Positions 44,076 through 53,094 of a stretch of 64,000 bases of DNA are shown here, piece after piece. The stretch covers positions 1,054,001-1,118,000 of the forward strand of contig NZ_CP014232.1 of the NCBI RefSeq assembly GCF_001553935.1, read 5' to 3'. Position 1 is the first letter of the stretch, and every line of letters begins with the position of its first letter. The notes beneath the pieces are model-generated. The model worked only from the letters and a program-made list of their open reading frames with translations. It did no database searches and was not told the DNA's origin. A program made the translations under genes and the position numbers. The stretch comes from Actinomyces oris (GTDB lineage Bacteria > Actinomycetota > Actinomycetes > Actinomycetales > Actinomycetaceae).

Positions 44076-45314
44076 ATGACGTGCGGCACCGACGGCGGCA
44101 CCCGGGCGACGACGCGCACCGGGCGGCCACTGGCCTGCGTCGTCGTCAACCCCTCCAAGCCGCGCGTCACTGCCGCGGTGCGCGCCCTGCTGGAGGGCGA
44201 GCTGCGCGAGGCCGGATACGCCGGGCCCGTGTGGCTGGAGACGAGCGTCTCCGAGCCCGGCATGATGCAGGCGCGCCTGGCCCTGGCGGCCGGGGCGAAG
44301 CTGGTGGTGGCCGCCGGCGGTGACGGAACGGTGCGCTCGGTGGCGGCCGGCCTGGCCGGCACCGGCGCCCAGATGGGCATCGTCCCGCTGGGCACGGCGA
44401 ACCTGGCGGCCCGCAACCTCGGGGTGCCGGTCGGGGACGCCCGGGCCGCGGCCCGGGTGGTGGCCCACGGCGTCGATCTTGCCGCCGATCTGGCCTGGGT
44501 GCGCACCGAGCCCTGGACCGATCCCAACATCCTCTCCGACCCGGCGTCATCGGGCGCCCCCCGCGGACGGACCGGCTCCACACCCTCCACACCCCTGACG
44601 AGCCCAGCCGCAGCAGCGCCGCCGGACTCCCCGCCCACTCCTGCCGACCCGGCCAACCCGGCCAACCCAGCCGACTCCCGGCAGCTGTCGGCTGAGGCGG
44701 TCCGGGCCGTGCGCACGATCCAGAGGGCGACCCGCCGGCCGCATCAGTGGACCCGGCCCACACTCGGCGACGAGCACGCCTGCATGGTGGTGGCCGGGAT
44801 CGGTTTCGACGCCGGACTGGTGGCCTCCACGCGCCCGGCCCTCAAGGCGCGGGTCGGTTGGGGCGCCTACGCGCTGGCGGCCATGGAGAACCTGGGCTCG
44901 CCGCGCATGGACCTGGTGCTCAGCCTCCTGGACGAGGCCGGCGCACGGCGCGTGGAGCGCCTGCGGGCCCGCAACCTGCTGGTGGCCAACGGCGGCCGGC
45001 TCCCGGCCGGAATCACCCTGCTGCCGCAGGCCCGCACCGATGACGGCCTGCTCGACGTCGCCGCCATCGACACGGTGGCGGGCCTGGCGGGCTGGAGCTC
45101 ACTGGCGCGCCAGGTGCTGCCGCCCTACGCGGCGCACTACTCCGAGTCCGGCCGCTCGCTGGGGCGGGTGGTGATGCGCCGCGGCGGGGAGGTGGCCGTC
45201 CAGCTCTCGGCGCCGGCCCTGGTGGAGGTCGACGGCGACCTGCTGGCGCCCACGCAGGGCATGCGGGTGCGCATCGACCCCGGGGCGCTGCTCATCCGCC
45301 GCCCGGCGGCCTAA
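44076..45314 (+). CDS. Diacylglycerol/lipid kinase family protein
   Basis: 412 residues. DAGK catalytic domain: VVVNPSKPRV near the start, VVAAGGDGTVRSVAAGL (nucleotide motif GGDGT), and GIVPLGTANLAARNLG. The C-terminal half has DLVLSLL, RNLLVANGGRLPAGITLLPQA, DDGLLDV and VEVDGDLLAP, standard for the fold. A Pro/Ala/Ser insert of about 75 residues (SSGAPRGRTGSTPSTPLTSP) interrupts the middle. Probably phosphorylates diacylglycerol or a related lipid at the inner membrane face. Ribosome site is weak, so the transcript may be leaderless. Confidence 0.9.
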   Translation: MTCGTDGGTRATTRTGRPLACVVVNPSKPRVTAAVRALLEGELREAGYAGPVWLETSVSEPGMMQARLALAAGAKLVVAAGGDGTVRSVAAGLAGTGAQMGIVPLGTANLAARNLGVPVGDARAAARVVAHGVDLAADLAWVRTEPWTDPNILSDPASSGAPRGRTGSTPSTPLTSPAAAAPPDSPPTPADPANPANPADSRQLSAEAVRAVRTIQRATRRPHQWTRPTLGDEHACMVVAGIGFDAGLVASTRPALKARVGWGAYALAAMENLGSPRMDLVLSLLDEAGARRVERLRARNLLVANGGRLPAGITLLPQARTDDGLLDVAAIDTVAGLAGWSSLARQVLPPYAAHYSESGRSLGRVVMRRGGEVAVQLSAPALVEVDGDLLAPTQGMRVRIDPGALLIRRPAA

Positions 45315-45321
45315 GCCCGCC

Positions 45322-46725
45322 TCACTCCTCCCAGAAGTCGGCGACGTCGATCGCCCCACCGGTGGCCTCGAAGTCGGCGCGCACGGCCCGGCGCAGCTCG
45401 GCGTCGTGCAGCCAGTCCAGGGCGACGGCGGCCAGCCCGTAGGCGCCGTCGAGCGCGGCCGCGTCCCCGGTGGGGGCGCCGGCGGCCTCGGTCATGGCGG
45501 GGGTGTGGAGGGCGATGTCGGGCCGGTCGGTGACCTTGATGAGCGGGTGGATGCCGGGCACGCGCTGGGACACGTTGCCGAAGTCGGTGCCGGCGGCGAT
45601 GGTCTCGGGCAGGACCCCGGCGGCCAGGGGGTCACGGCCGCGCTCGCGCTGGGAGCGCACCCAGGAGGTCAGCAGGGGGCCGTTGTCGCGGACGGGGACC
45701 TCGTTGCAGTACTCGGAGGTGAGGATCTCAACGCCTGTGCCGGTCATGAGGGCGGCGCCGTGGAGGACCTCCTCGACCCGCTCGGCGATCTCCTTGAGGG
45801 TCTCGAGGTACTTCGAGCGCACCATGATGGACAGCTCGGTGCGCTCGGGGATGATGTTGGGGACCTGGCCGCCGTCGGTGATGATGGCGTGGAGGCGGTC
45901 CATGGGGAGCATCTGCTGGCGCAGCAGGCCGATGCCGGTCAGGGCCAGGGTCGCGGCATCCAGGGCGTTGCGGCCCATGAAGGGCTGGGAGGCGGCGTGG
46001 GCCGGCACGCCGTGGAAGATGACGCGCAGGCGGCGCACGCCCAGCCAGGTCTGGTGGGTGACGTCGTGGGCGTAGGAGTGGGTCTGGATGGCCGCGTCGA
46101 CGCCGTCGAGCATGCCGCGCACGGCCAGGATCTCCTTGGCGGTCGAGTTCTCCTCGGCGGGCGTGGTCTGCAGGACGACGCGGCCGGGCAGGGCGCCTGG
46201 GCGGGTGCGGGCCAGGGCGGCCAGGGCGAGGAAGGCTCCCACGGAGTTGGCGCACATGACGTTGTGCCCGCAGCCGTGGCCGATGCCGGGCAGGGCGTCG
46301 TACTCGGCGAGGATGGCGATGGTGCCGGCCGACTCACCGGAGCCTCCGGCCGCCGCGTCTGCACCGCCGGTGCTGCCGGCCGCGGGGATCTCGGCGCGCA
46401 GGGCGGTGTCCATGCCGTAGACGCCGACCTCGGGCTCGATGCCGTGGCGGCGCAGGAGCTCGGCGACCGTGGCCACGGCGTGGTGCTCCTCGTAGCCGGT
46501 CTCGGGGTGGTCGTGGATGTCGTGGGAGAGCTCGACGATCTGCGGGGCCAGCTCGGCGACGGCCTGCCCCAGGGCGGCGCGCAGGGCGGTGGAGGCTCCG
46601 GCGTCGTCGGGCAGGGCCGGTGCAGGGCCGACGACGCCGCGGCGCTCCTCGGTCTCAGCGAGCATGCGCTCCTGGATGGCGCCGGAGGGGACGGTGGGGC
46701 GGGTCAAGTCGTTCAGGTCGCGCAT
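45322..46725 (-). CDS. M20-family amidohydrolase (AbgB/IAA-amino-acid hydrolase-like)
   Basis: 467 residues. Metal motifs: SHDIHDHPETGYEEHHA, AEYDALPGIGHGCGHNVMCANS (with the catalytic HGCGHN block), TTPAEENSTAKEI, and a late LIKVTDRPDIALHTPAM (His). The dimerisation domain contains RVIFHGVPAHAASQPFMGRNALDA. AbgB-like enzymes cleave p-aminobenzoyl-glutamate or N-acyl amino acids in the cytosol. Its first 40 codons were copied to 52952-53081. Convergent with the lipid kinase gene (7 bp apart). Confidence 0.92.
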   Translation of the reverse strand: MRDLNDLTRPTVPSGAIQERMLAETEERRGVVGPAPALPDDAGASTALRAALGQAVAELAPQIVELSHDIHDHPETGYEEHHAVATVAELLRRHGIEPEVGVYGMDTALRAEIPAAGSTGGADAAAGGSGESAGTIAILAEYDALPGIGHGCGHNVMCANSVGAFLALAALARTRPGALPGRVVLQTTPAEENSTAKEILAVRGMLDGVDAAIQTHSYAHDVTHQTWLGVRRLRVIFHGVPAHAASQPFMGRNALDAATLALTGIGLLRQQMLPMDRLHAIITDGGQVPNIIPERTELSIMVRSKYLETLKEIAERVEEVLHGAALMTGTGVEILTSEYCNEVPVRDNGPLLTSWVRSQRERGRDPLAAGVLPETIAAGTDFGNVSQRVPGIHPLIKVTDRPDIALHTPAMTEAAGAPTGDAAALDGAYGLAAVALDWLHDAELRRAVRADFEATGGAIDVADFWEE

Positions 46726-46758
46726 GGCCCTATCTTGGCCCAGCCGGCCTCCCCGCGC

Positions 46759-47352
46759 TCAGTCGCGAGGTGCGGCGAGCCGACGGGCCGCGTCGACGAC
46801 GACGGCGCGCTGACGTTCGTGCGCCTCCTCATCCTCGAGGGGCCCGCACAGCATCCGGGCCACCTGAGGCACGGTGGACCACCAGCCGGTCAGCGACATG
46901 AGCATGACCATGAGCGCCCCGGGGTCGATGTCCCGGGTCAGGACGCCGGAGTCCTGGCCACTGCGCACCCCGGCGATCTTGCGCTGGTAGTGCTCGCGCC
47001 GCAGCTCCTCCTCGGGTACCTCGTCGTCGAAGGTGAGGGCCTCCCAGCACAGGAGCCGGATGAGCTCGGGGCGTTGCCGGTGGTAGTCGTAGAGGCGCCC
47101 GGCGTAGTCCCCCACGTCCTCCCCCGCGTCGAAGGCGGGCGGCACAGCCTCGGCCACCCTGGTCAGCTCGTCGCGCAGGACTGCGGAGAACAAGCGGTCC
47201 TTGGAGCCGAAGTAGTTGTAGATGCGCTCCTTATTGACCCCCGCCCGCTTGGCAATCCGCTCGACGGTGGTCCCAGCGGGCCCACGGCGGGTGAACTCGG
47301 CGGTGGCGGCGTCCTTGATCTTGCGCTTGGTTCCCTCGGTGTCCCAGGCCAT
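46759..47352 (-). CDS. TetR-family repressor, divergent from an MFS pump
   Basis: 197 residues from ATG 47352 (GACGGAGTGTC upstream). N-terminal TetR helix-turn-helix: KRKIKDAATAEFTRRGPAGTTVERIAKRAGVNKERIYNYFGSKDRLFSAVL. The C-terminal ligand domain includes YDYHRQRPELIRLLCWEALTFDD and a long helix near the end. Divergent MFS gene lies 116 bp away, with two palindromic operators between them, one close to each start, so it likely represses both itself and the pump until a drug-like ligand binds. Confidence 0.93.
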   Translation of the reverse strand: MAWDTEGTKRKIKDAATAEFTRRGPAGTTVERIAKRAGVNKERIYNYFGSKDRLFSAVLRDELTRVAEAVPPAFDAGEDVGDYAGRLYDYHRQRPELIRLLCWEALTFDDEVPEEELRREHYQRKIAGVRSGQDSGVLTRDIDPGALMVMLMSLTGWWSTVPQVARMLCGPLEDEEAHERQRAVVVDAARRLAAPRD

Positions 47353-47393
47353 GACACTCCGTCTTCCCTGTCCGCGAGCGCCGGCGACAAACT

Positions 47394-47408
47394 CCAACGC
47401 TACCGTTG
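47394..47408. promoter_or_regulatory. TetR operator, half-degenerate copy
   Basis: CCAACG-CTAC-CGTTG, 42 bp upstream of the TetR start; same half-sites and 4-bp centre spacing as the site at 47438. Confidence 0.65.
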
Positions 47409-47437
47409 CACTTCCCCTTCCAGTCTACTAGGGTCAC

Positions 47438-47457
47438 TTCCAACGCTTTCGTTGGAA
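47438..47457. promoter_or_regulatory. TetR operator, perfect copy
   Basis: TTCCAACGCTTTCGTTGGAA: 8-bp perfect arms around a 4-bp centre, ending 10 bp before the MFS start and overlapping its ribosome site region. Confidence 0.75.
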
Positions 47458-47467
47458 AGGGGTTCTC

Positions 47468-48718
47468 ATGTCTCCCGAACACCGACCCGATCAGCATCCC
47501 GACGTCACTCACTTCCCCGAGCTATCAGGCCAGTCGGCGACTCGGTCACCCTCCCCCACCTACCCCGCCGACAGCGGAGCTACCGCGGCCCTCGTGGTCA
47601 CCGCACTGCTCGTCCTGACCCAGCTGTACGCCGCCATCCCCCTGCTCACCCCGATCTCGACCGACCTCCATGGCAGTGCCACCGTCGCCCTGTCGACGGC
47701 CTTCAGCCTCACCTACGCCGCAGGCTTCCTCATCTGGGGGCCAGTCTCTGACCACTACGGCAGGAGGAGAACCATGGCGCTCGCGCTGGGTACCCTCACC
47801 ATCTCCACCGTCTGCTGCGCCCTGGCCCCGTCCCTACCGGCACTCGCGGCCCTGCGCGCGATCCAGGGTCTGAGCGCCTCCGGTTTCGCACCCGTGGCCC
47901 TGGCCTACTTGTCCGAGGCGCTGGCACCATCCAGGCGGGCCGGGGCGATCGGGGCAATGTCGACGTCGTTCCTCGTGGCGGGCATCTTTGGCCAGGTCCT
48001 GGCCTCGCTGGTCGCGCTGCACCTGGGGTGGCGGTGGTTCTTCCCCCTGTGTGGCGGACTGCTGGCCGTGGCCCTGGCGGCCGTCCTCGCCGTCGTGCAC
48101 GACGCCGCTTCCACCTCCGGCCCCTCGGGCTCCTCCCTGCGGGGGCAGTTCGCATCCCTGGGGCGCCTCGCGCTCAGGCCTGCGGTTGTGGCGCTGAGCC
48201 TGGCGCATGTCACGCTGCTCATGGTGTTCGTCGCCATGTACACAGGGATCGGCGGGCACCTGGAGTCGCAGGGCATGCGGCCGTCGACGATCGTTCTCAT
48301 TCGCCTGGCAGCCCTGCCGGTCATGTTCCTCAGCCTCGTTGCGGGCCGGATCGCGGCTAGGTGGTCCTGGGCGCAGACGGCCCGACTGGGCTTCGGGGTG
48401 TCGGCGCTGGGCATGCTCGGCGAGGCACTGCTGGCGCAGAGCCTGGCGGGCCTGGTGGCCGGCAGCATCGTGTACGTCGCAGGGGTCGCGCTGGCTGTGC
48501 CGGCGATGATCAGCCTCTACGGGCAGGTGTCCGCCCCCAACCGCGGCAGCGGCATGGCACTCAACGGATTCATCCTGTTCGTCGGCACGAGCGCCGGCCC
48601 GCTCCTGGCGACGTCGTCGCCCACCTTCCGGACGCTGGCTCTCACCCTGAGCAGCATCCTGGCCGTGGCACTGGCCGCGATCACCGGTTTCAAGGCTCTG
48701 GCCGACGTCGACCGCTGA
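47468..48718 (+). CDS. MFS efflux transporter (12-helix, arabinose/drug efflux type)
   Basis: 416 residues, ATG behind GGAAAGGGGTTCTC. A 38-residue polar head, then about 12 membrane helices. Motif A-like GPVSDHYGRRRTMALALG, LRAIQGLSASGFAPVALAYLSE (helix 4), and GAIGAMSTSFLVAGIFGQVLA (motif C-like). Exports small molecules by proton antiport. Controlled by the divergent TetR through the overlapping operator. Confidence 0.93.
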   Translation: MSPEHRPDQHPDVTHFPELSGQSATRSPSPTYPADSGATAALVVTALLVLTQLYAAIPLLTPISTDLHGSATVALSTAFSLTYAAGFLIWGPVSDHYGRRRTMALALGTLTISTVCCALAPSLPALAALRAIQGLSASGFAPVALAYLSEALAPSRRAGAIGAMSTSFLVAGIFGQVLASLVALHLGWRWFFPLCGGLLAVALAAVLAVVHDAASTSGPSGSSLRGQFASLGRLALRPAVVALSLAHVTLLMVFVAMYTGIGGHLESQGMRPSTIVLIRLAALPVMFLSLVAGRIAARWSWAQTARLGFGVSALGMLGEALLAQSLAGLVAGSIVYVAGVALAVPAMISLYGQVSAPNRGSGMALNGFILFVGTSAGPLLATSSPTFRTLALTLSSILAVALAAITGFKALADVDR

Positions 48719-48747
48719 GCACCGCCCGGCTCGCCCGAGCCCCCGGC

Positions 48748-48873
48748 CCATCGAGGACGTACTTTTGCAACGAGGACTGCGTTCTCCCCCAGATGGCGAC
48801 GGGGAGATCCCAGTGGCCTGGAGGAAAGCGCAGTCCTCGATCGGAAAGTACGTTCCGGGCGGGCCGCAGCCAC
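48748..48873. repeat. Dispersed palindromic repeat family A, copy 1
   Basis: Nested inverted arms: ACGTACTTT (48757-48765) with AAAGTACGT (48845-48853), and CGAGGACTGCG (48771-48781) with CGCAGTCCTCG (48829-48839). Aligns through most of its length with 53095-53226. MITE-like or REP-like; here it lies between an MFS gene and efeB (convergent ends), so it may also act as a terminator. Confidence 0.8.
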
Positions 48874-48907
48874 CACTGCGGCCCGCCCGGACCGCCCCTC
48901 CCCGTCC

Positions 48908-50455
48908 TCAGCTGAAGAGCGAGGCGGCCACCATGGTGTCGCCCTCCTTGATGCCTGGGGGGATCGCGAACAGCGCCGAGGCCTCGTGCTTGAGGTACTC
49001 CTGGAGGGCGTCGCTCTTGGTCATGCGGTCCAGGATCGGGTAGAAGTTCGTGCGCGGGTCACGCACGAAGGCGATGAAGAACAGGCCGGTCTGCAGCTGC
49101 CCCAGGGAGTCGGAGCCGTCGGTGTAGTTGTAGCCGCGGCGCAGCATCCGGCGCCCCTGGTTCTGCTCCGGTGAGACGACGGCGATGTGCGCGTCGGCCG
49201 GCACGAGCGTCTCGCCCTTGTCGTCCTTTGCCTTGTAGTCCACGGCCGTGAACTCCTCGGAGGACTTCGTGGGGTTGGTGATGCTCAGCGGCGCCCCGTA
49301 GCGCTTGTCGCGCCCCATGGTCTGCTCCTGCTCGATGAGCCGCAGCCGGTCCCAGATCTCGGCGAGCATGCGGATGCGCCGGGCCACGTAGTAGGTGCCG
49401 CCCGTCATCCACGCGGCTGCGGCGTCGTCGCCCTTCTGGACCCACAGGTGCTTATTGAGCTGGTCGGTGGAGTCCTCGGCCTTGATGTTGTTGGTGCCGT
49501 CCTTGAAGCCGAAGAGGTTGCGCGGCGTCTCCTGGTCCACGGAGGTCGACGACGTGCGACCGTAGCCGACCTGGCTCCACCGCAGTGTGGCGGTCCCGAA
49601 GGCGATGCGGGTGAGGTTGCGGATCGCGTGGACGCACACCTGGGCGTCGTTGGAGCAGGCCTGGATGAGCAGGTCGCCGTCGGACTGGGCGGCGTGGAGC
49701 TGGTCTCCGGCGAAGGAGGGCATGCCCTCCTTGAGGACGGCGGGCATCTTGGCGGCCAGGCCGAAGCGGTCCTTGCCGTCGGCGTCGACGAACAGGCCCT
49801 TGCCCACGCCGAAGGTGATGGTCAGGCCGTTGGGCTTGTAGCCCCATGCCTCGCCGGTGTCCTTGGGCGGCAGCTGCTTGTTGGAGCTGGGCTGGCCGCC
49901 GATGAGCTCGCCGGCGGTCATCTGCTCGGCGGCCACGGCCCATTCGGACAGGAGGGTCTTGAGCTCCTCGACGTCGGTGGCAGAGACGTCGAAGGCCGCG
50001 GTGAACATGTTGTCCTGGGCGGGGGTGGTGATCCCCGCCTGGTGGTCACCCCGGAAGGGGTAGGTCGTGAGGATGGCCTCCTCGGGACGGCGGGAGGCCT
50101 CCCAGGCGCGGCCCCCGGCCACACCGGCCAGGCCCGCGAGCGCGGCGCCCAGTCCCGCACCGGTGAACATGGCGCGGCGGCTGGTGCCCTTGGCGCCGGG
50201 CGTCCCGGCTGATCCGGGCGTCCCGGTCGCATCCGGCTTCTCCGGCTGGTCAGCCCCGTCGGGGGTGCTCGCCCCCTCGGACTGCTCGGCCGCGTCGGAG
50301 GCCGAGGAGCTGTCACCCGGGCCCTCCGACGTCGGTGCCTGCGACTCCTGCTGCGCCCGCGCGGTCTTGTCCTGAGGCTCGTCCAGGGTCTCGTCCTGGG
50401 CCGCGTCGTCGGCGACCGGGGAGGTGCCCGACTCGTGGGCCGGCTTGCCACTCAC
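48908..50455 (-). CDS. efeB: EfeB, Tat-exported DyP-type haem peroxidase
   Basis: 515 residues. A 90-residue acidic, Ala/Asp/Ser-rich lead precedes the twin-arginine signal TSRRAMFTGAGLGAALAG (about 91-108), an unusual distance for a Tat signal. The DyP domain has the distal GFKDGTNNIKAED (GxxDG Asp), TYYVARRIRMLAEIWDRL and a late FIAFVRDPRTNFYPI. In the Efe system it takes part in oxidising ferrous iron outside the cell for uptake through EfeU. Last gene of efeUOB; 45 bp after efeO. Confidence 0.94.
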   Translation of the reverse strand: MSGKPAHESGTSPVADDAAQDETLDEPQDKTARAQQESQAPTSEGPGDSSSASDAAEQSEGASTPDGADQPEKPDATGTPGSAGTPGAKGTSRRAMFTGAGLGAALAGLAGVAGGRAWEASRRPEEAILTTYPFRGDHQAGITTPAQDNMFTAAFDVSATDVEELKTLLSEWAVAAEQMTAGELIGGQPSSNKQLPPKDTGEAWGYKPNGLTITFGVGKGLFVDADGKDRFGLAAKMPAVLKEGMPSFAGDQLHAAQSDGDLLIQACSNDAQVCVHAIRNLTRIAFGTATLRWSQVGYGRTSSTSVDQETPRNLFGFKDGTNNIKAEDSTDQLNKHLWVQKGDDAAAAWMTGGTYYVARRIRMLAEIWDRLRLIEQEQTMGRDKRYGAPLSITNPTKSSEEFTAVDYKAKDDKGETLVPADAHIAVVSPEQNQGRRMLRRGYNYTDGSDSLGQLQTGLFFIAFVRDPRTNFYPILDRMTKSDALQEYLKHEASALFAIPPGIKEGDTMVAASLFS

Positions 50456-50500
50456 TGCTGTCTCCTTCCGGGGTGTCCGGGTTGCTCTGGCGCCGCCGCC

Positions 50501-51829
50501 TCAGAGGACGGTTCCGGCGACCTTGGACAGCGACTCGCTCAGGGCGTTGACGGCGTCGGAGAACTTGCGCTGGGTGTCGGTGTAGGCGTTCTTGTCCGGG
50601 GTCTCACCGGCGTCCTTCTGGACCGAGGCGATGGTGGAGTAGTCCACGTAGGTGGGCTGGCCGTTGGAGGCCTTCCCGGAGACGTGGTTCGCGATGAGCT
50701 TCTCAACCGCCGTGAACTGGCCGGTGATCTTCTCGGCGAGCTTGGAGTCCTTCTTCTTCATGAGGTCCTCGACGTTGCCGTAGGCGACCTTGGCACCCTC
50801 GACGTTGGCCTGGAAGTCGTAGAGGTCGGTGTGGGAGAAGGTCTCCTCCTCGCCGACGATCTTGGAGCTGGCGACCTCCTCAAGGAGGCCGGAGGCGCCC
50901 TTGGCGACATCCTCGAGCCCGAGCTCGAACTTCTTGCCGCTGGCGCCGGTGATGTTCCCGTAGACGAGGTCGTAGAGCGACTTGGTGTCGGCGTTGAGCT
51001 GGTCGGCGACCTTCTTGCGGGAGGCGTCGTCGGCGAATTTGAAGGGGCTGGAGGAGTCCTGGGCCCACAGGTCGGCCTCGATACGGTGCCAGCCGGTCCA
51101 TCCGGCGAGGACGTCCTTGTCGGTGACGGCCTTGCCGGCGCCGGCGGCGAGGTCCTGGACGCGGGTGTCCAGGGCGGCGTCGAGGTCGCCGGCCTCCTTG
51201 AGGCCGAAGGACTCGGCGGTGGGCTCGATGCGCTCGTAGTACTGGCGCGCCAGCGGGTAGAGGCTCTTGGCGGTGTCGGTGTCGCCGGAGGTGTAAGCGG
51301 TGACGAAGCCCTGGGTGGCGGTGAGCAGCTGGCCGGTCTGGTCGCGCACGTAGGCGGTGTAGTTGGTGACGGCGGCCTCGCGCGCCTTGGCCTCGTCGGC
51401 ACTGATGTCGACGGCGGCGCCCTTGGTGATCTTCAGCTCGGTGACGCCCTTGAGCTCGCCGACCATGTTGGGCTTGCAGGCGGCGTAGTAGGTGCCCTCC
51501 TTGAGGGAGGTGGTGAGCTTCGTGGTGGTGCCGGGGCCGATGTTCTCCTGCTCGGAGACGATCTGGAGCTTGTCCTCGGTGAGGATCTCCAGCTCGTTGG
51601 GGGCCGAGCCGGAGTTGGTGATGGTGAAGGTGACCACGCCCGAGGGGAAGGAGGTCGAGGAGAGCTTGCAGGCGTCGTCGGTGAGGGTCACCGTGATCTC
51701 CTGGGGCGACCCGGAGCCGGAGGCGCCGCCCTTGGCGTTCTTGGGGTTGTCGGCGCAGGCGGCCAGGCCCAGGCCCATGGCGGTCAGGGGGAGCAGGGTG
51801 AGGACATTGCGTCGCTTGATGGTGGGCAT
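50501..51829 (-). CDS. efeO: EfeO, iron-binding lipoprotein (cupredoxin plus M75 imelysin-like domain)
   Basis: 442 residues from ATG 51829 behind AAAGGAAAG; the upstream extension is shadow. Lipobox LAAC (LTAMGLGLAACADN). N-terminal cupredoxin domain (ITVTLTDDACKLSSTSFPSG through TYYAACKPN), then the M75 domain with the HxxE motif GWTGWHRIEADLW. Captures iron at the cell surface for EfeU. Central gene of the operon. Confidence 0.95.
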   Translation of the reverse strand: MPTIKRRNVLTLLPLTAMGLGLAACADNPKNAKGGASGSGSPQEITVTLTDDACKLSSTSFPSGVVTFTITNSGSAPNELEILTEDKLQIVSEQENIGPGTTTKLTTSLKEGTYYAACKPNMVGELKGVTELKITKGAAVDISADEAKAREAAVTNYTAYVRDQTGQLLTATQGFVTAYTSGDTDTAKSLYPLARQYYERIEPTAESFGLKEAGDLDAALDTRVQDLAAGAGKAVTDKDVLAGWTGWHRIEADLWAQDSSSPFKFADDASRKKVADQLNADTKSLYDLVYGNITGASGKKFELGLEDVAKGASGLLEEVASSKIVGEEETFSHTDLYDFQANVEGAKVAYGNVEDLMKKKDSKLAEKITGQFTAVEKLIANHVSGKASNGQPTYVDYSTIASVQKDAGETPDKNAYTDTQRKFSDAVNALSESLSKVAGTVL

Positions 51830-51876
51830 GGTCTTTCCTTTGCGAGGAGTGGCGTGGACAGGGGTGGGGAGGGAGG

Positions 51877-52803
51877 TCAGGGGGTCGCGACGGCGTCGGC
51901 GGGCTCCTCGACGTCGGACTCCTCGGCGCTCGCGGCCGCCGGGGTGGCCTCGACTGCGCGCGCGGGCGAGGACCATCGGCCCGTAATCTGAAGGGTGAGG
52001 AGAACCAGGGTCGGGACGATGTAGACCCACCAGCCCACGACCTGCAGGACGGTGGGCTGGAGGTTGAACTGGAACATGGCCTGGAGCAGCACGTAGAGCC
52101 AGTGGAAGGGCGAGGCGCCGTCGGGCAGGTAGCGGGACAGGTCCCAGGCGTGGTTCGTGAAGCCGGGAAGAACATTCGCCTCCTGCAGGTCACCGACGCC
52201 GTAGGCGACGATGCCGGCGGCGACGACGACGAGGAAGTAGCCGGTCACGGCGAAGAAGACGCGCAGGTTGATGCGCACGGCGCCCTGGTAGATGAGGACA
52301 CCCAGCACGATGGCCAGGACGAGGCCGGTAATGACGCCCGCCGTCGTCTGCATGGTGGAGCTCTCGATGCTGGAGCGCACGGTGGCCCACACGAACAGGG
52401 CGGTCTCGACTCCCTCGCGCCCGACGGCGACGACGGCGATCCAGACGACGCCCCAGCCGGAGCTGCCTGCGGACAGGGACTTGGACAGCGACCCCTCCAG
52501 CTCGCCCTTGAGCTCACGGGCGTTCTTCCCCATCCAGAAGATCATCCAGGTCACCATGCCGACGGCGACGAAGGACAGGGTGCCGCCGAGGATCTCCTGG
52601 GCCTGGAAGGTGAGGGTCTTGGGGCCCCAGGTCATGATGGCGCCGGCGACCAGCGGGATCAGCGCCGCCAGCCCGACCCCGAGCCACAGCTTGGGCAGGG
52701 CATCGCGGCGGTCGGCCTTGACGAGGTAGGCGACGATGATGCTGACAACGAGCGCCGCCTCCAGGCCCTCCCTCAGGGCGATGAGCAGGTTGGCGAGAAA
52801 CAC
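51877..52803 (-). CDS. efeU: EfeU, FTR1-family iron permease
   Basis: 308 residues with about seven membrane helices. Both REGLE-type iron motifs are present: ALREGLEAALVV (helix 1) and VGREGVETALFVW (helix 4). Moves ferric iron across the membrane after oxidation by EfeB. First gene of efeUOB, with a DtxR/IdeR-type box 41 bp upstream, so iron-repressed transcription is likely. The C terminus is a soluble Ala/Glu-rich tail. Confidence 0.95.
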   Translation of the reverse strand: MFLANLLIALREGLEAALVVSIIVAYLVKADRRDALPKLWLGVGLAALIPLVAGAIMTWGPKTLTFQAQEILGGTLSFVAVGMVTWMIFWMGKNARELKGELEGSLSKSLSAGSSGWGVVWIAVVAVGREGVETALFVWATVRSSIESSTMQTTAGVITGLVLAIVLGVLIYQGAVRINLRVFFAVTGYFLVVVAAGIVAYGVGDLQEANVLPGFTNHAWDLSRYLPDGASPFHWLYVLLQAMFQFNLQPTVLQVVGWWVYIVPTLVLLTLQITGRWSSPARAVEATPAAASAEESDVEEPADAVATP

Positions 52804-52843
52804 TCGACCTCCAAGTCACGAATCAATCTCAGGTCACGACGGT

Positions 52844-52862
52844 CAAGGTAAGCCTAGCCTTA
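52844..52862 (-). promoter_or_regulatory. DtxR/IdeR-type iron box before efeU
   Basis: On the coding strand TAAGGCTAGGCTTACCTTG, agreeing at 14 of 19 positions with TTAGGTTAGGCTAACCTAA. Placement 41 bp upstream of efeU fits iron-dependent repression. Confidence 0.7.
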
Positions 52863-52951
52863 GACGATCTCACCGCCAAAGAGTCCTGTTGATCGCGCTC
52901 CTGTGGGATGAAGCCCGGTTTCGCCGGTCACACCGGCCCGGGGCAGTTCTG

Positions 52952-53081
52952 GCCGACGACGTCGCGGCGCTCCTCGGGCTTGGCGAGCATGCGCTCCTGG
53001 ATGGCGCCGGAGGGGGCAGTGGGGCGGGGCAGATCGTTCAGGCCGCGCGAGAGTCCATCACGGCCCAGCCACCCGCGCTGC
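52952..53081 (-). pseudogene. Copied 5' fragment of the M20 amidohydrolase gene
   Basis: Translates (leftward) to RGLNDLPRPTAPSGAIQERM then LAKPEERRDVVG, matching the first 34 residues of the intact gene at 45322-46725 (RDLNDLTRPTVPSGAIQERM). DNA similarity continues into the upstream spacer of the source (to about 46760). No start codon or body. Together with two dispersed repeats it fills the 621-bp gap 52804-53424, which otherwise holds only the efeU promoter region. Confidence 0.8.
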
Positions 53082-53094
53082 GGGAGCCACCGCC

